The notes: a model not told the origin generated them from the sequence alone. Counted from the stretch's first letter, positions 11,441 through 22,870 are shown. The stretch: DNA of 64,000 nucleotides from Acheta domesticus (GCA_031308135.1 JAHLJT010008756.1:131376997-131440996), one strand, 5' to 3'. Program-made: numbers and translations.

Positions 11441-12700
11441 TTTGCTGTCGCTTCCCCGCGCCGCGAGCTGCCCTCTGCACTCCAGGGCTATCCATCTAAT
11501 GCTCCGCTTCTGTCTCCTTTTCTCTAAACTCACTTATGCATAAGTTCCCCTTCCTGTCTGCCTCTCTCCTTGTTCTCTTCTTTATGATTGTGATATTCGC
11601 TGACGCTCGGCCGGTGCGACGGAGCCTGCTATCTGCACTCAACTGTATTTAAACATTCAAGTCTTGACTAAACTTACTTTTCGCGTGCTGCAACGTTTGT
11701 CGTATACGTACTTCCTCTGTACTTTCTACCTTTCCTCCTCCTTACTTTGCAGTTAATGGCATTCCTTGATAACGCATTGTGTTGCGCGGCAGACCGGTTT
11801 CCAGTCAAACGGAGTCTATATTTCAAGCCTTTATTATCTTATGCGGTCTCTCTCTTTCTCCCTGTCTTCTGTTTTCTCCTAGTTATTTTTCGTGAACATG
11901 CTTCCTTTTCACTACTCCTTGCTATTTGTACTGAGCATCCTCATTCGCACTTACATTCATTTCTTCTTTCCGTCGCTTCTTTGCTGCGAAGATGGCAGTC
12001 TCTGCACTGCAATTTGCTTTGCTTTGTGTTTTCCATTTATTTTTGTGCACATACATTGTTATTATTCTTCTCATTTGTCCTTTTGTTACCTATTGCATTT
12101 CTGTCTTCATTTTATTATTTGGATCGTAGACTGCGGTATATCCTACATCACTCTCTTCATTTGGTGCAATTTTCAATTTCTCCTCTTGTACAGTTGCGCC
12201 TCTTCATTATAAATGTATGCATCTTATCTATTTATTGTATTCATTCCTAGATTTCTATTTTATTCTTTCTGTCGTTAATGTACCAACATGTGAGTTAACT
12301 TGTAGATTTGTTTCTCCAGCTTTTTCTTACCTTTCCGCCGTCCTTTGCTTTCCGTTCACCTCAGCTACTCCCACCGTCCTTTACTTTTTCCCAATTTTCG
12401 TGCTTTTTTTTCTTTGATCCGCTACACGTAACCTTCTGTACATCATTTCAACTTATCTTTAAGTATCTCTTTTGTCTTCTTCCCTGTTGATCACCTCTTG
12501 TCTGTTTGTATCAAGCACATTCTTTAATATTTTTATTGGTTTCAACTTATTTTCACTTTTCTTTCTTACATCTTGACTTGTTCTCTCCATCTCCCGTTAA
12601 TGATCTTAAAAACTTACACAATGTTCCTCATTCGCCTACCTCTCTTCTACCGGCAGCGTCTTTGTTCAGGGTGTATCTCCTCTGGAACAACGGAACTCTT
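11441..12700. other. Long pyrimidine-biased tract on the plus strand
   Basis: About 1.25 kb in which T and C dominate the plus strand without being a simple repeat. It contains strings that match splice acceptors well, for example CTCCTCCTTACTTTGCAG ending near 11753 and TTCTGTTTTCTCCTAG ending near 11881. No convincing exon follows either one. Open frames rich in Leu, Phe and Ser simply reflect the composition. Confidence 0.5.
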
Positions 12701-13300
12701 CCGTCTTCCTCCCCTGCGCGCTCCCCGCGGGGCACTTGCGAACCCTTTTGAGCGCAGCAGCGCCATCTGCGGCGCGGGGCATAAAGCTGTCGCCGCCGAG
12801 AGGCCAAACAGCTATTGCAAGGAGCTCCCCGCGCGATATTAAAACAATAACCGCGAGGCTGAGGTGACGTCCATCATTAAGAGGCCCCGCCCCCCTCCAC
12901 TCTCCTCGATATTAAAAAGGCGGGGGCGAAACGCGGCCGCGAATATATTTCTGTGACAAGCGCAATAAGAGCGGGCGGGCGGTGGGCGATATTAAAAATG
13001 ATTAAGCGCGCGACAGCGTTCAAATGGAGCGACGCGATGCGCGGCCGCGGCCGGGGCGGGCGAGGCAAGGCCTCCTGCGGGCCGAGGCGGAGGTGGCGCA
13101 GAGGAGGCCCTGGAATGCAATTAACGCCATCGGCGGGGGAGGAGGAGGGGGGAGGCATCGGATAGGTGAACGGAGGCAGCCGAGAGAGACAATGCCGGCG
13201 GAGGTGGAGGTGCGAGAATTCAGGGCGAGTCGGGGCGAAGGAATAGAATTGAACGCGCGACCGAGCACTCGAGGCCAGGGCGCAGAATATCAAGTCTCAG
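12701..13300. promoter_or_regulatory. CpG island with three spaced CGATATTAAAA motifs
   Basis: CpG-rich sequence carrying CGATATTAAAA at 12834-12844, 12907-12917 and 12987-12997, spaced 73 and 80 bases. GC-boxes (GGGGCGGG near 13054) and NotI-type GCGGCCGC words lie between and after them. The repeated AT-rich motif in GC-rich DNA suggests several TATA-like or factor-binding sites. Assignment as a promoter or enhancer is inference. Confidence 0.4.
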
Positions 13301-13954
13301 AGGCGCGCAGCATTTCTAATCTGACTTCTTCTGCTGGTTCCACGACCTAATTCGAGCCGAGACCAATACACGCAACTGGTACGAAAGTATCTTCGGAACA
13401 GTTATTTCAAAATTTCATTGGGATCACGAAAGACTCACTTTCTATTCCAATTACGTAAATAAATACGGAAATGCGATAACTTATAAGTGTTGTAATTAAT
13501 TCGCTTTTTGAGCTTTTACCTTACAAATAGATTGAATCCCGAAAAAGAATAGGGATCCGAAAATTAGAATTTTAAATGTGTTTCAGCATTCACATTCATC
13601 GAATTATATGTTTCTTAATTTACACTAAGACCTTCCAAGAAATTAAGAGCAGTCTTTAAATAATTTAACTTGAAATTACCTTGCACAAAGAAAATTCTGT
13701 TTCCTTCCAGCTCTGCTCTATACGGTGTTTCTACTTTTCTACGTGATGACTTCAATTCCTTCCATATTTCTGGATATAAATATAACAAATGAATCTTACT
13801 GCAGCGAACTGTATTCCAGAATCTGACATGCCTATTATAATTAATCCATCTTTGCGAATGTCTCCCTTGATCAGGGTTACCTTTAAAAACACACAAAGCG
13901 GTACAAAAATTCTAGCTGTCCCAGGAAATCCAGATCATCTGACTCGGATTCTGC
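13301..13954. other. AT-rich intergenic DNA
   Basis: No gene is recognised. A 93-codon minus-strand open frame at 13615-13896 has no recognisable domain and no supporting splice context. Confidence 0.35.
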
Positions 13955-13963
13955 AAGGTTTGG

Positions 13964-14468
13964 ATTGATTGTTGATTCCAGGAGTGTCAACGAGGGAGGT
14001 CATTGGTCCCGTAAATGTAGTGCGTGTTTTGTCATCGAGATGTGGCGGTTATCTTCCCCCGCTGGATGGTGAGATCCGGCGCCAAAATACCGTCGCCCCA
14101 GCCGGGTCTAGCTTTAAGTTCTCAACCGCATGTGTGGTAGTGTAGTGCGTGTTAGTGTGTATAAAGGGTGAGAATACGACAAGGAATATGAAGGCAAGAT
14201 CACGCGCGGTCCGTGGCCCGTTGTCAGGGTACTGCTCCGGCATTCGCCTGGTGTTGATCTGAAATCACGAAAAACTATCGATCAGAGCAGCCGGCCACTA
14301 GAACTCTTCTCCAGGCAGCGACTGAATTCAACCTAGCTGACACACTAGTGCGTAAACTCCTGCCGCCGCGGCCGTCGGGACTCGAACGTAGAACCTTCCG
14401 GTCCGAGGCACTGCAGTGACATCAGTTGATGCTCCTCTCTCGGTCATCTGAGCCACCTCTCCCGGTGG
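13964..14468 (-). mobile_element. SINE A, full-length tRNA-headed copy
   Basis: The 9-base word AAGGTTTGG flanks the element at 13955-13963 and 14469-14477, a clean target-site duplication. Read on the minus strand, the head carries an A-box-like GGTGGCTCAGATGACCGAG and a B-box-like ACGTTCGAGTCCC, as in pol III promoters of tRNA-derived SINEs. A long tRNA-unrelated body follows, and the 3' end is rich in ATCAATC. Related truncated copies lie at 34077-34421 and 53844-53967. It would be transcribed by RNA polymerase III and mobilised by a LINE partner. The family name is not established here. Confidence 0.85.
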
Positions 14469-14477
14469 AAGGTTTGG

Positions 14478-14940
14478 GAAGAGGAAAGGGCAGGAGGCCG
14501 ATGATGCAGAGTGCGCTTGTGGGCCAGCGCAGGTCACTGGGTCGCCCTCCGCCCCCCTCCCGGAGGTCACGTGGTCTCGCTCCCCCCTTCTCTAAGACCT
14601 AGAGTCGCTGGGGGCCAGGAGGGTTGACCTGGATGGGGACGAAGGAATCTCCGGTGGCGGCGCGGCGGTCGGGAGGAAACGGAGAGAGAGAAAGGTAGTG
14701 GGAAGGAAAGACGGAGCCATGAGAAACAGAGAGAGACGGACAGAGAAAGAGACAGAGAGAGGGGGACAGAGGGAGGGACGGAGAGAGAGGGACGGACAGA
14801 GAATGATGGACCGAGAGATAAAGATAAAGATACAGATAGAGAGACTGACAGAGAAAGAGAGGCTGGCAAAGAAAGTGAGAGAGAGGCAGAGAGAGAGCGA
14901 GAGAGACGGTACTTGGATTTGGTTGTTTCTCTGTGCCTAG
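14478..14940. repeat. Purine-rich (GAGA)n tract
   Basis: After a short CpG-rich stretch, 14670-14920 is a degenerate GAGAGA/GACAGA repeat on the plus strand. The minus-strand frame rich in Ser and Leu is a composition artefact. Such tracts can bind GAGA-type factors, but that is only a possibility. Confidence 0.85.
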
Positions 14941-15186
14941 TCAATGAAAGTTAGTAAAAATATTCTTGATTAAAATCGCTGTAGTCGAATAAAATTTCCA
15001 AAAAAAATTATTTGTATGTGCAAATTTAAAAATGCCAGATCCTCAAAACAAACACAACTTAGTCGTCAGGTGTTTCAAATTACAGTCCGAAAAATACAGC
15101 AGCGTCGACCACCATATACAGGAGAATAATCGTTTAACAGTAGCAAAGTATAAAAGCAGAAGCAAACTGTCTAGGCGAAGAGTGTG

Positions 15187-15190
<4 letters not shown>
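14941..15190. other. AT-rich spacer
   Basis: Nothing recognised between the purine-rich tract and the TC microsatellite. Confidence 0.4.

Positions 15191-15234
<44 letters not shown>
15191..15234. repeat. (TC)n microsatellite
   Basis: A nearly pure TC dinucleotide run of about 44 bases. Confidence 0.97.
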
Positions 15235-15236
<2 letters not shown>

Positions 15237-15885
15237 CTCCTTGTATTTTTTCTCGTCAGTGAATGGGTTCTCTTCCCCTCCTCGCTGCACGTCATCCACC
15301 GCCCAATCTTCTGTTCTCTTCTCCTCTGTGGAGCGGTAATGACGCCGATATACCATTGACATGAATCACTTTATATTGGCATACATAAAAAAGAACCGAG
15401 AATCCCTCAATGATAAAGGCAGGAAAATTTGTCTTTGTTTCAATATTTCTATTCATTTGTTCATAATACTTTTGTATCCAGGAAAATCTATCTTAATCCT
15501 CTGGTTGATAACGTGTTGTCAAGAGCAGTGTTAAAATGGCTAGCCTGTATACGTAAAATGTCATGATCTCAGATTTCAAAGGCCAAGATATATCCTATGA
15601 GTTCAGATTTGTAGTCGGCTAACATAACACTTAAGAAAGAAATGACATATTTCAATTCAAACTTTCATTATTTTTTAAAAAAGGTATTGGAATAAACTTG
15701 CATTCTGATTTTTGAACAAATTCAAGATTAACAATCAAATGACGTGATTTCACACATGACGATACCAGTCGCATTAGAAATACTATTGATATATAAATGA
15801 TAATAAATTAACATCATTATCACTTTTCTTCTGTATGTATCGACTTGTCGCATATTCCTCTAATTTTGTTCTCCCCTTGTTTCAG
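15235..15885. other. AT-rich intergenic DNA or possible intron
   Basis: No gene or repeat recognised. If the segment at 15886 is a real exon, this would be part of its upstream intron. Confidence 0.3.
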
Positions 15886-15957
15886 GTAGGCGAGTGCAGA
15901 GAGAGTGTGGCAGATCTTCTTGCTGACCTCTCTCCACAACGATCATCCCCTCTGTAG
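15886..15957 (+). CDS. Candidate 3'-terminal exon, unidentified
   Basis: A strong acceptor-like string (CTCCCCTTGTTTCAG) ends at 15885. The frame that starts immediately after it encodes 23 residues (VGECRESVADLLADLSPQRS plus three) and stops at TAG 15955-15957. A canonical AATAAA lies at 16113-16118, about 155 bases downstream. The other two frames close within 13 codons. No domain is recognisable in so short a peptide. The arrangement of acceptor, short frame, stop and polyadenylation signal can easily occur by chance, so this is a weak call that needs transcript evidence. Confidence 0.15.
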   Translation, partial: VGECRESVADLLADLSPQRSSPL

Positions 15958-16421
15958 CCCATTATTTCGCAAGCCGTATCCTACATTGAGTCTTTACTCT
16001 CAACACAAGTATCACTTACCGTGAATAGCTACTCTCTGTATCTTCAAGATAAGATAACGTTGAGCGCCCTCCCTGTCTGCCCTTATACGTGTATACCGTC
16101 GTACACGCCGCAAATAAATTCAAACAGAATTCCTTATTTTTCACGGCCAGAATGATGAATTCACTGCGGAGAACATTCGTATGTCAATGTAATTGATCTA
16201 TATTTAGGCGTAAAATCACGAGCTGTAACTAAATTTTATACTTAGATTAGATGCTTAGATGGTACGAATAAATATGTATTTTTGACCATAAAGGATTAAT
16301 CAATGTTGATTCTAGGAATGGAAACTTTAGTATAAATACATCAATTTCAATAAATTGTATACTTTTATTTTTGGATATATGTCGTTATCTCATGTAAAAG
16401 GGAATAAATTTTAACAATTAG
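15958..16421. other. AT-rich DNA with a polyadenylation-like signal
   Basis: Contains AATAAA at 16113-16118, which could end a transcript from the candidate exon upstream. Otherwise nothing is recognised. Confidence 0.25.
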
Positions 16422-16539
16422 GACTCAGCCGTCACCATTCCTTGAAGCCCTGAAACCCGTTCCAATCTCTCTGCATCAGTTTGCGGAGAGCCACCAAGAA
16501 CCCCTCGTTCGTAATGAAAATCGCTACAAATGTTACGAG
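16422..16539 (+). CDS. Candidate internal exon, unidentified
   Basis: Bounded by TTAG on the left and a good donor, ACGAG followed by GTAAGC, at 16540. One frame is open across the whole 118 bases and ends ENRYKCYE before the donor; another closes near the start. The segment is less AT-rich than its surroundings. The acceptor has only a weak pyrimidine tract. No protein family is recognised and no partner exon was found, so it could equally be chance. Confidence 0.15.
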
Positions 16540-17723
16540 GTAAGCAACAACTTATCTGACACGTTTCAGACTTTTTCCTTTATCTCCCCTTTCTTCAGTT
16601 TGAAGCGAAGTGCAAAAAAGGATTATATTCGAATTTAAAGGTTAGAGGAGAGGGAATGTGACAGCGATGAAGTGAAGAATATTATCCTGTGACTCGGTTT
16701 TGTACAGTTTATTAAATTCTCCACTTTACATATTCTTGAATAATTTCAAATTTAAGTTCATTCTTGACGTTTTCTGTCGGAACGACAATAATTTTATGAC
16801 GATTTTTCGATGTTGCCTTAAAGAAAATTCAGACAGAAACATTCATTAGAGAAAGATCACGTAGTGTCCAACCGAATCTAAATAAATATAAATGAAAATC
16901 AGAAAGTGATCTTGTTTTGGCATTATCCTATAAGATTGTGTCTAAGAATATATCAACTTACATCACTTGTTAAGCTCCAATATTGCTACCAAAATGCAAA
17001 ATGGTTGTTTTTCTTTTCTAATGGAGAAAGATCACTCCTTGTTTATATATTAATATTTTCATTTCATCAAAAATCATTAGAACCTATTCAATTGTTTTGA
17101 AGAAAATAAATTTTCTTTCAAAAAGTGTGGAAGTCAACATATTCGTCGTGCGTGAATGTGAAAATCTCTTTGCTGAAAGAGATAAAAGTTTTAAAGCTTC
17201 TAACAATTTAAATATTGGATTGGATCGTTTTATACGTAATGGCATTATCAGAAACTAGCTTTTTATATTTCATTCATACTTGGAATTTGAGACATGAAAG
17301 TAGTAAAGATAGTTGAGGGCAAGCTGATCACAAGCGGTGGTAAATGCAAGAGAAATAATATATGAGTGTCAAAAATTGCCATCGGAAAAATCCTAACCCT
17401 TAACGAGAGAGTTGTGTACATCTGTTCATTTGCACAACCGTCAAAGTCTAACTTAATTACTGATATTTTACTTTCTCGCATGCGTCTACGTAGTTTATAG
17501 ACATACGTAGCTACCAACAACAACTTCTTCGACAGAAAAAAATAATTTTCACGGTTCCATTATTTTTTTATCTTTACCTTCATGTGTTTCGAATCAAAGC
17601 ACCATCTTAATGCGCAAAAGCGTTGTTTACACGGCGATGTGGCAAGGCAATCTTTGAGATATCATTTGTTTCGTGCACTCAAGATATTCAGATCAGCGAC
17701 TGCGTCCTGTTGAAGGTCCCTTC
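16540..17723. other. AT-rich intergenic DNA
   Basis: No gene, repeat or element recognised. Short open frames at 16906-17100 and 17263-17523 show no domain. Confidence 0.35.
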
Positions 17724-18172
17724 ATGGGTTACAATGGCTGCGCGCGTTTGGCCTCGAGGTGCCAAGGAGTCACTTGTGCTTGTGCTTGCGCTTGGTCCAC
17801 CCTCCATGGGTCACAGTCCTCAGCGCCGCCGCGTGGCTGCGCGTGTGCGGCCGCGGGGTGCCAAGGAGCCCCTTGTGCTTGTGCATTGTGTCCCCTCCAT
17901 GGATTACAGTCCTCAGCGCCGCCGCGTGGCTCCACGCGTGCGGCCGCGGGATGCCAAAGTGCCTCTTGTGCTTGTGCTTGCCACCCTCTCCATGGGTCAC
18001 AGTCCTCGGCGACGCCGCGTGGCTGCGCGCGTGTGGCCGCGAGGTGCCAAGGAGACTCTTGTGCTTGTGCATTGTGTCCCCTCCATGGGTCACAGTCCTC
18101 AGCGCCGCCGCGTGGCTGCGCGTGTGCGGCCGCGGGGTGCCAAGGAGCCCCTTGTGCTTGTGCTGGCTACGG
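17724..18172. repeat. 93-base minisatellite, about five units, in a CpG-rich context
   Basis: Units begin at ATGG at 17724, 17806, 17899, 17992 and 18085. The first is 82 bases and the next three are exactly 93. Shared blocks are TCACAGTCCTC, GCCGCCGCGTGGCT, GCGGCCGCGGGGTGCCAAGG and CTTGTGCTTGTG. Because 93 is a multiple of three and the unit lacks stops, 31-residue peptide repeats are open in all three plus frames and at least one minus frame (296 codons at 17623-18513). Multi-frame openness argues for composition, not coding, though a repetitive protein cannot be fully excluded. Confidence 0.85.
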
Positions 18173-18410
18173 GCGGGCCTCTCTTCTTCCGTGCGTTGGT
18201 GATTTATGGGCGGCTGGCGCCTCCTCGCGGCCGTTTCCGGGACTCGCCGCGAGCCATCGACAGCCCCACAATGGCGGCCGCAAAGCCTGCCCCCTCCCCC
18301 CCCATCCCCTCCTCCCACCCCTCACTCTTCCATCGCCCCGCCTCACTGCTCTCGAGATGGATGGAGCCTATTCACATATTCACTCGGCCGGCGGATACAC
18401 ATAAAAAGCG
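18173..18410. promoter_or_regulatory. CpG island flank with YY1/Pho-like and TATA-like words
   Basis: CpG-rich sequence containing ACAATGGCGGCCGC near 18268, similar to the YY1/Pleiohomeotic core GCCAT in reverse, and ATAAAAAGCG at 18401-18410. These are motif matches only; no transcript start can be placed. Confidence 0.3.
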
Positions 18411-20090
18411 AAGCGCCTTCTGTCTTTTTTTTTCCTTCTTCTTCTTCCGTGGTGTTTCGTTTGATGTAAAGGCGGACATGCGTGCAGTTCGAATGAAACA
18501 TCTCTCCCTTTGAGAGTTCAGACAGATGAAGTAAAATGTATAGATTGGGGTCGTACTAAAAACAATCACTAGTGGTCTGGTTTCTACGAATCATATTATT
18601 AAATATTTTTAATGTATACCGTCATTATAAACTACCTTTTCTGTTGCAAGAGATCGTTCAGAATCGGGCATTTTACGGTAAAATGAAGACGTATTTCATT
18701 TCACGGCACAAATGATTGCGTCATCACACATTCAGCCAATCAGGGAAGAGAATCGTGGGAAGGCAAGGTAAACGAAATAGCCGACCACTATTTTCTCGCA
18801 AAGATGCCAAATACCCGAAACGTCACAAAAAAGTTGTTTCGCAAAATTAAGTTTGATTCTCTTATAAATTTATAATGCTGGTATACAAAAAAATAGTGCA
18901 TGCAACTCGTTTATACTTCTGCTTTATTGCATTCGTACAAATGTGAAAACTTCGTCTTAACGTCTCTCGTTTTCAAAACATGTACTCATGCAATAAAGTT
19001 TGACATTATAAATTAATTGTAAAAACTACTGTGAATACATTATTTTTGTCTAGTTTTAAATCCAGTCCAAAAAGTGCAAGTACACATGTGTATATAAATG
19101 AAACGTGTACGTGCAAAAAACTAACGTATCTAATTTACTCCAAGCGAGGAATTGTTTCTACGCAATCGAATAAAAAAATTCGCATTTACTTGATAAGGAG
19201 GAAGCAATTACCACATTTATATTGCAATGACACATATCACTGTAACGACAAATTTCAACATTACTGAACGTATCCACTTATTAAAGTTAGATTACACACT
19301 TCAATTAAAAATAGCCAATTTGTTGATTTATTTGTACTCTTTGTTTCATTCACGTGTAAATTGTAAAACAAGTATTTCTGATTCAAATGTATACGTTGCA
19401 GACTAAATAAATAATTACTGAAAAGTCCGGTTGGTGGTTAAAATGCAGTTCTCGGAGTAATGAGCTCCAGCATTTCAGTTTCATATAATGAAGTGTTTCG
19501 TTGTTTTTTCCGTATTTAATTGAGCATCCCGGTTATACGAATATAGTTCTACGCGTAGCAAGTTTGCGCTCGCTCTGCTGGTTCTTCGAATTTTGTACCA
19601 AAGTGATTCATTGAAGAAGCGCTGTTTTTCTTTTTTTTCTCCTCCGCGGACGAAAGTTGTCCACGTGGCCGTTCCCATATAACATGGTGGAGACCATTAC
19701 AGTGGCGCCCTCTCCAGCAGCACCTTTTTACAGGAACTAAAATACGAGCTACTGCCAACGATAGTTCAAACGTGTGTGACTGCTACGTAGGTTCGCATTA
19801 CGCTCAAGCAGGTGCGTGAAGCTACAAAAGATAGCGTCGATGTTCGCGCTTTCTTCAGCGGTTTCTTATAAGTATATATTTTGAATAATTGAACATTTAG
19901 AAGACACTTTTCGTATGCCTCACAATTTAGCCAAGTTTTAGGTGCCGATGTTGGCGAGCCTGTACCCGGCGACACCAGCGCCTCCTATAGTAGCACCTTC
20001 GAGCTTTGTCCCCGGTTTTGATAGAGAGTTGCAGAGCCCTGGCGCTCTGCCTCTGATGCAGTCAGGGATGCTCGCTTTCTCGCGCACGGC
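18411..20090. other. AT-rich intergenic DNA
   Basis: Nothing recognised. It includes CCAAT near 18738 and a GTGGCGCCCTCT segment near 19702, neither with enough context to annotate. Confidence 0.35.
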
Positions 20091-20460
20091 TGTCGCCGTA
20101 AGTTTGAGCGAAGATGTGAGAGGGGTAGGGAGAGAAGGGTGAGGGGAGGGGGCTGGCGGTTCGCGCGCTGCGCACGTGGCAGCTCAACTTGGCTTCTCTA
20201 CGACCCAACTTGCGCCGTTCATCTGCGAGGACTGGGACGGCAGGTGGGGACGGACGAAGACGGCTGCGTGGCGCTTTCGCGGTAACGGAAGTGGTTTAAG
20301 GGGCACCACCGTGGCATGGTGAGGTGATAGCGGGAAGATCCGATGTGGAGGGGAATGTGGGGATACAGTGATATGATGCGGTAGCTGTAATATGTCAGGA
20401 TGCGAATGTTCTGGCGAGAGGGCGTGTCGGGGTGGTTGTGTATGCAGGGATTTTGAAGCG
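20091..20460. other. CpG-rich island leading into a minisatellite
   Basis: GC- and CpG-rich unique sequence grades into the G-rich repeat at 20465. Minus-strand frames through it are part of the repeat artefact. No exon features were seen. Confidence 0.4.
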
Positions 20461-20464
20461 GATG

Positions 20465-20652
20465 TGGCGGGGCGGTTGTGGCGAGGCGGTTGTGGCAGGG
20501 TGGTTGTGGCAGGGTGGTTGTGGCGGGGCGGTTGTGGCGGGGCGGTTGTGGCGGGGCGGTTGTGGCGGGGCGGTTGTGGCGGGGCGGTTGTGGCGGGGCG
20601 GTTGTGGCGGGAATGTTGTGGTGGAGCGGTTGTGGCGGGGCAGTCGTGGTAG
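20465..20652. repeat. 14-base G-rich minisatellite
   Basis: Unit TGGCGGGGCGGTTG is repeated about 13 times with few substitutions. Because 14 is not a multiple of three, every frame cycles through a 14-residue period (for example GGAVVAGRLWRGGC). Frames on both strands of 77 to 196 codons are therefore artefacts. Confidence 0.95.
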
Positions 20653-21900
20653 GGGCCTGCCTGGAATTGAGCGACGAACTTTTCTGTTGCGCAGCAGCTA
20701 AATATGAATAAATTGTGAACCGAGAGATGAAGATTCCTGAAGTTTGCCGGGGAATCAGGTGGGAGCTGGGGCATTCATTAATGTTAACAAGAAACATCAA
20801 AAGGAACAGAAATCATCCAAAGAAAACGTGTCAGACATGTGATGCTAACTTTTATGTAGTGCTTTTTGAAGTATAAGGGTTATGTTACAAATATTACGGT
20901 GGTGAATATATTTTTGCGTTAGGAAAGAGATTGGTAATGTCACTTTCTGAATGCTTTGAAATAATTAAATTCTTAACTCCGTTTTAAAATTAAACTGTAT
21001 CTTTCACTATGGGAAGTGAATGAATTATAATTTTCAATAAAGTGATACATTTTACAAAAAATATATCGTGATTAAATAATCTGTTGCGGTACTGTTTTTA
21101 TTACGGTTCTGTTTATTACTTTCTTCTACATTTCACATATTTATTTAAAACTCTCATAAATTCTTTTCACATTTGTCGTAAAATCTCGTTCTTTTTACTG
21201 TAAGATTTTTGAAATGTAAAAGCGAAATGTAATTATGTATATTTTAAAAGTGGAATTAACGCACTTATTTGTTTCAAGGTATTTTTAAACGGACGCACAG
21301 TAACTGTTCTACCGTTTGATGTTCGAAAACACAAAAAAGTGCGGGAAATATAAACAAGCTCTGGTGGAATAACACTGTCACATAATGTAATCACGTGTCT
21401 TATACAGTGTTTAATTTAGTAATTGGTCTCGTAAAAAATAATTGAATATTGTATGGCATCTCGAGTGCGAGAGTAGGTGAATATTCTGCAATAGACATGC
21501 CCTATTTACTGATCCATTAAATAGTAGTCGGGGTAGTTACACCATTTGTAACTCAAGAACCGCTGAGCCGATTTTAACTATCTAAGCGTAATAACTACTA
21601 AAATATCGGAAGATGGCGCTAGAAGGCACTGTAGAATAAAATACTAAATATTCAAATCAAATGCAACTTGTTACACTTGGGAGGATTTTTGAATCAATAT
21701 CGTTAAATAACTTCTAAACAAAGCGTTCTAGGGCACTAAAAACTAAAAATTTGAGGCCTGAGGCCCTCAACAAAACGTTTTTTTACACCGTAGTGTACAG
21801 GATGAGATCTTCTTACTCATTCTATTACATTTTGTTGGCCCGGCGCTTCACAGTATTACTCCACCTGCTCAAAGACGTGCATAATCTGCAACTAAATGTG
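20653..21900. other. AT-rich intergenic DNA with a possible transposon relic
   Basis: The segment 21530-21640 reads TAACTCAAGAACCGCTGAGC followed by CGATTTTAAC and then GATGGCGCTAGAAGG. Similar phrases occur in insect Helitron-type repeats, but no terminal structure was found, so it is left unassigned. The rest shows nothing recognisable. Confidence 0.3.
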
Positions 21901-21903
21901 AAT

Positions 21904-22220
21904 GAGAGGCAGGGTCAGAAACAGAGAGAGAGAGAGAGAGAGAGACATACACAGATACAGAGTCGGACAGACTGAGTCAGGGACAGAGAGAGAGACGGAG
22001 AGAGATAGAGACGGAGAGAGATAGAGACAGAGAGATAGAGACGGAGAGATAGAGACGGAGAGAGACGGAGAGAGAGACAGAGACGGGGTGAGAGACGGAG
22101 ACGGGGTGCTAAGAGAGAAAGACGGAGAGAGAAGACGAGATGTAGAGAGGAGAGACGAAGAGAGAAAGGTGATGAGAATGGCGGAGAGAGGAAGGGAGAG
22201 GGAAGGAGAAGGGAGATAAA
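21904..22220. repeat. (GA)n-rich microsatellite tract
   Basis: Degenerate GAGAGA, GACGGAGAGAGA and GATAGAGAC repeats on the plus strand. Ser/Leu-rich frames on the minus strand are artefacts. Confidence 0.93.
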
Positions 22221-22379
22221 GCGCAGAACAACGTCTTCCGGGCTCCACTAGTCGTAAATAAAAGACATTCTTTATTGCTAGAATGAATTGCAAAATGGAC
22301 AAGTTCTTCGTTTTCAGCAGCCTCTCTTCGCACTGCACTTCGGTCCAGAGCAGCGCTTCGAAGGGGGTGAGACCATTTC

Positions 22380-22870
22380 CACGCGCCATTACGTTTCCCC
22401 GCCTCTCCTCTCCCCACCCCTCCCCGCCCCTCTCCTCCTAATTACGCGCGCTGATCTTCATCTGGCGGAATTAAAACGCAGGACCCCGCGCCGCGCGCGC
22501 TCTAATCTATGCAAATAAGCGCCCGTTATTTCCTCACATGTAATTTTTGTGTCGCCCCTGTGTTTGCCGCATCAAAAAATGGAATCTCGAGTTACGAGAC
22601 ACCTGACACAGATCGCCCCCCCAACCCACCCCAACCGTCCTCCCTCCCCACCGCCGTCTCGCCCTCTCCCCCCCCCGCGGCGAGCAACTTAAATCCCCCG
22701 GAGATCGCGCTGCTACTTTTCACGTCCCGAGGATCCCCGTGTTTTAAGTTCCCATCGCGAGGTAAAGCCACGTCTGATCAGGGGATTTCCACCCACATGA
22801 AAAACTGTTTCGCGTCAGCGTTCGCGACTTGGATTTGAATTTTCCTCCTGGAGTTCGGAAGTGGAGTCCG
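22380..22870. promoter_or_regulatory. CpG-rich candidate enhancer
   Basis: Non-repetitive CpG-rich DNA with dense motif matches: a perfect octamer ATGCAAAT at 22509-22516, an E-box CACCTG at 22600-22605, a perfect kappaB/Dorsal-type GGGGATTTCC at 22781-22790, and TTAAAACGC at 22471. These motifs are established binding sites of POU, Snail or bHLH, and Rel proteins. Their clustering in complex sequence suggests a regulatory element. No conservation or chromatin evidence is available here. Confidence 0.35.

Noticed and set aside
10785..11543. 252-codon frame through the CpG island
   Set aside because: Poly-Arg, poly-Pro and Gly runs follow directly from GGC and CCG repeats, and several other frames are open over the same bases.
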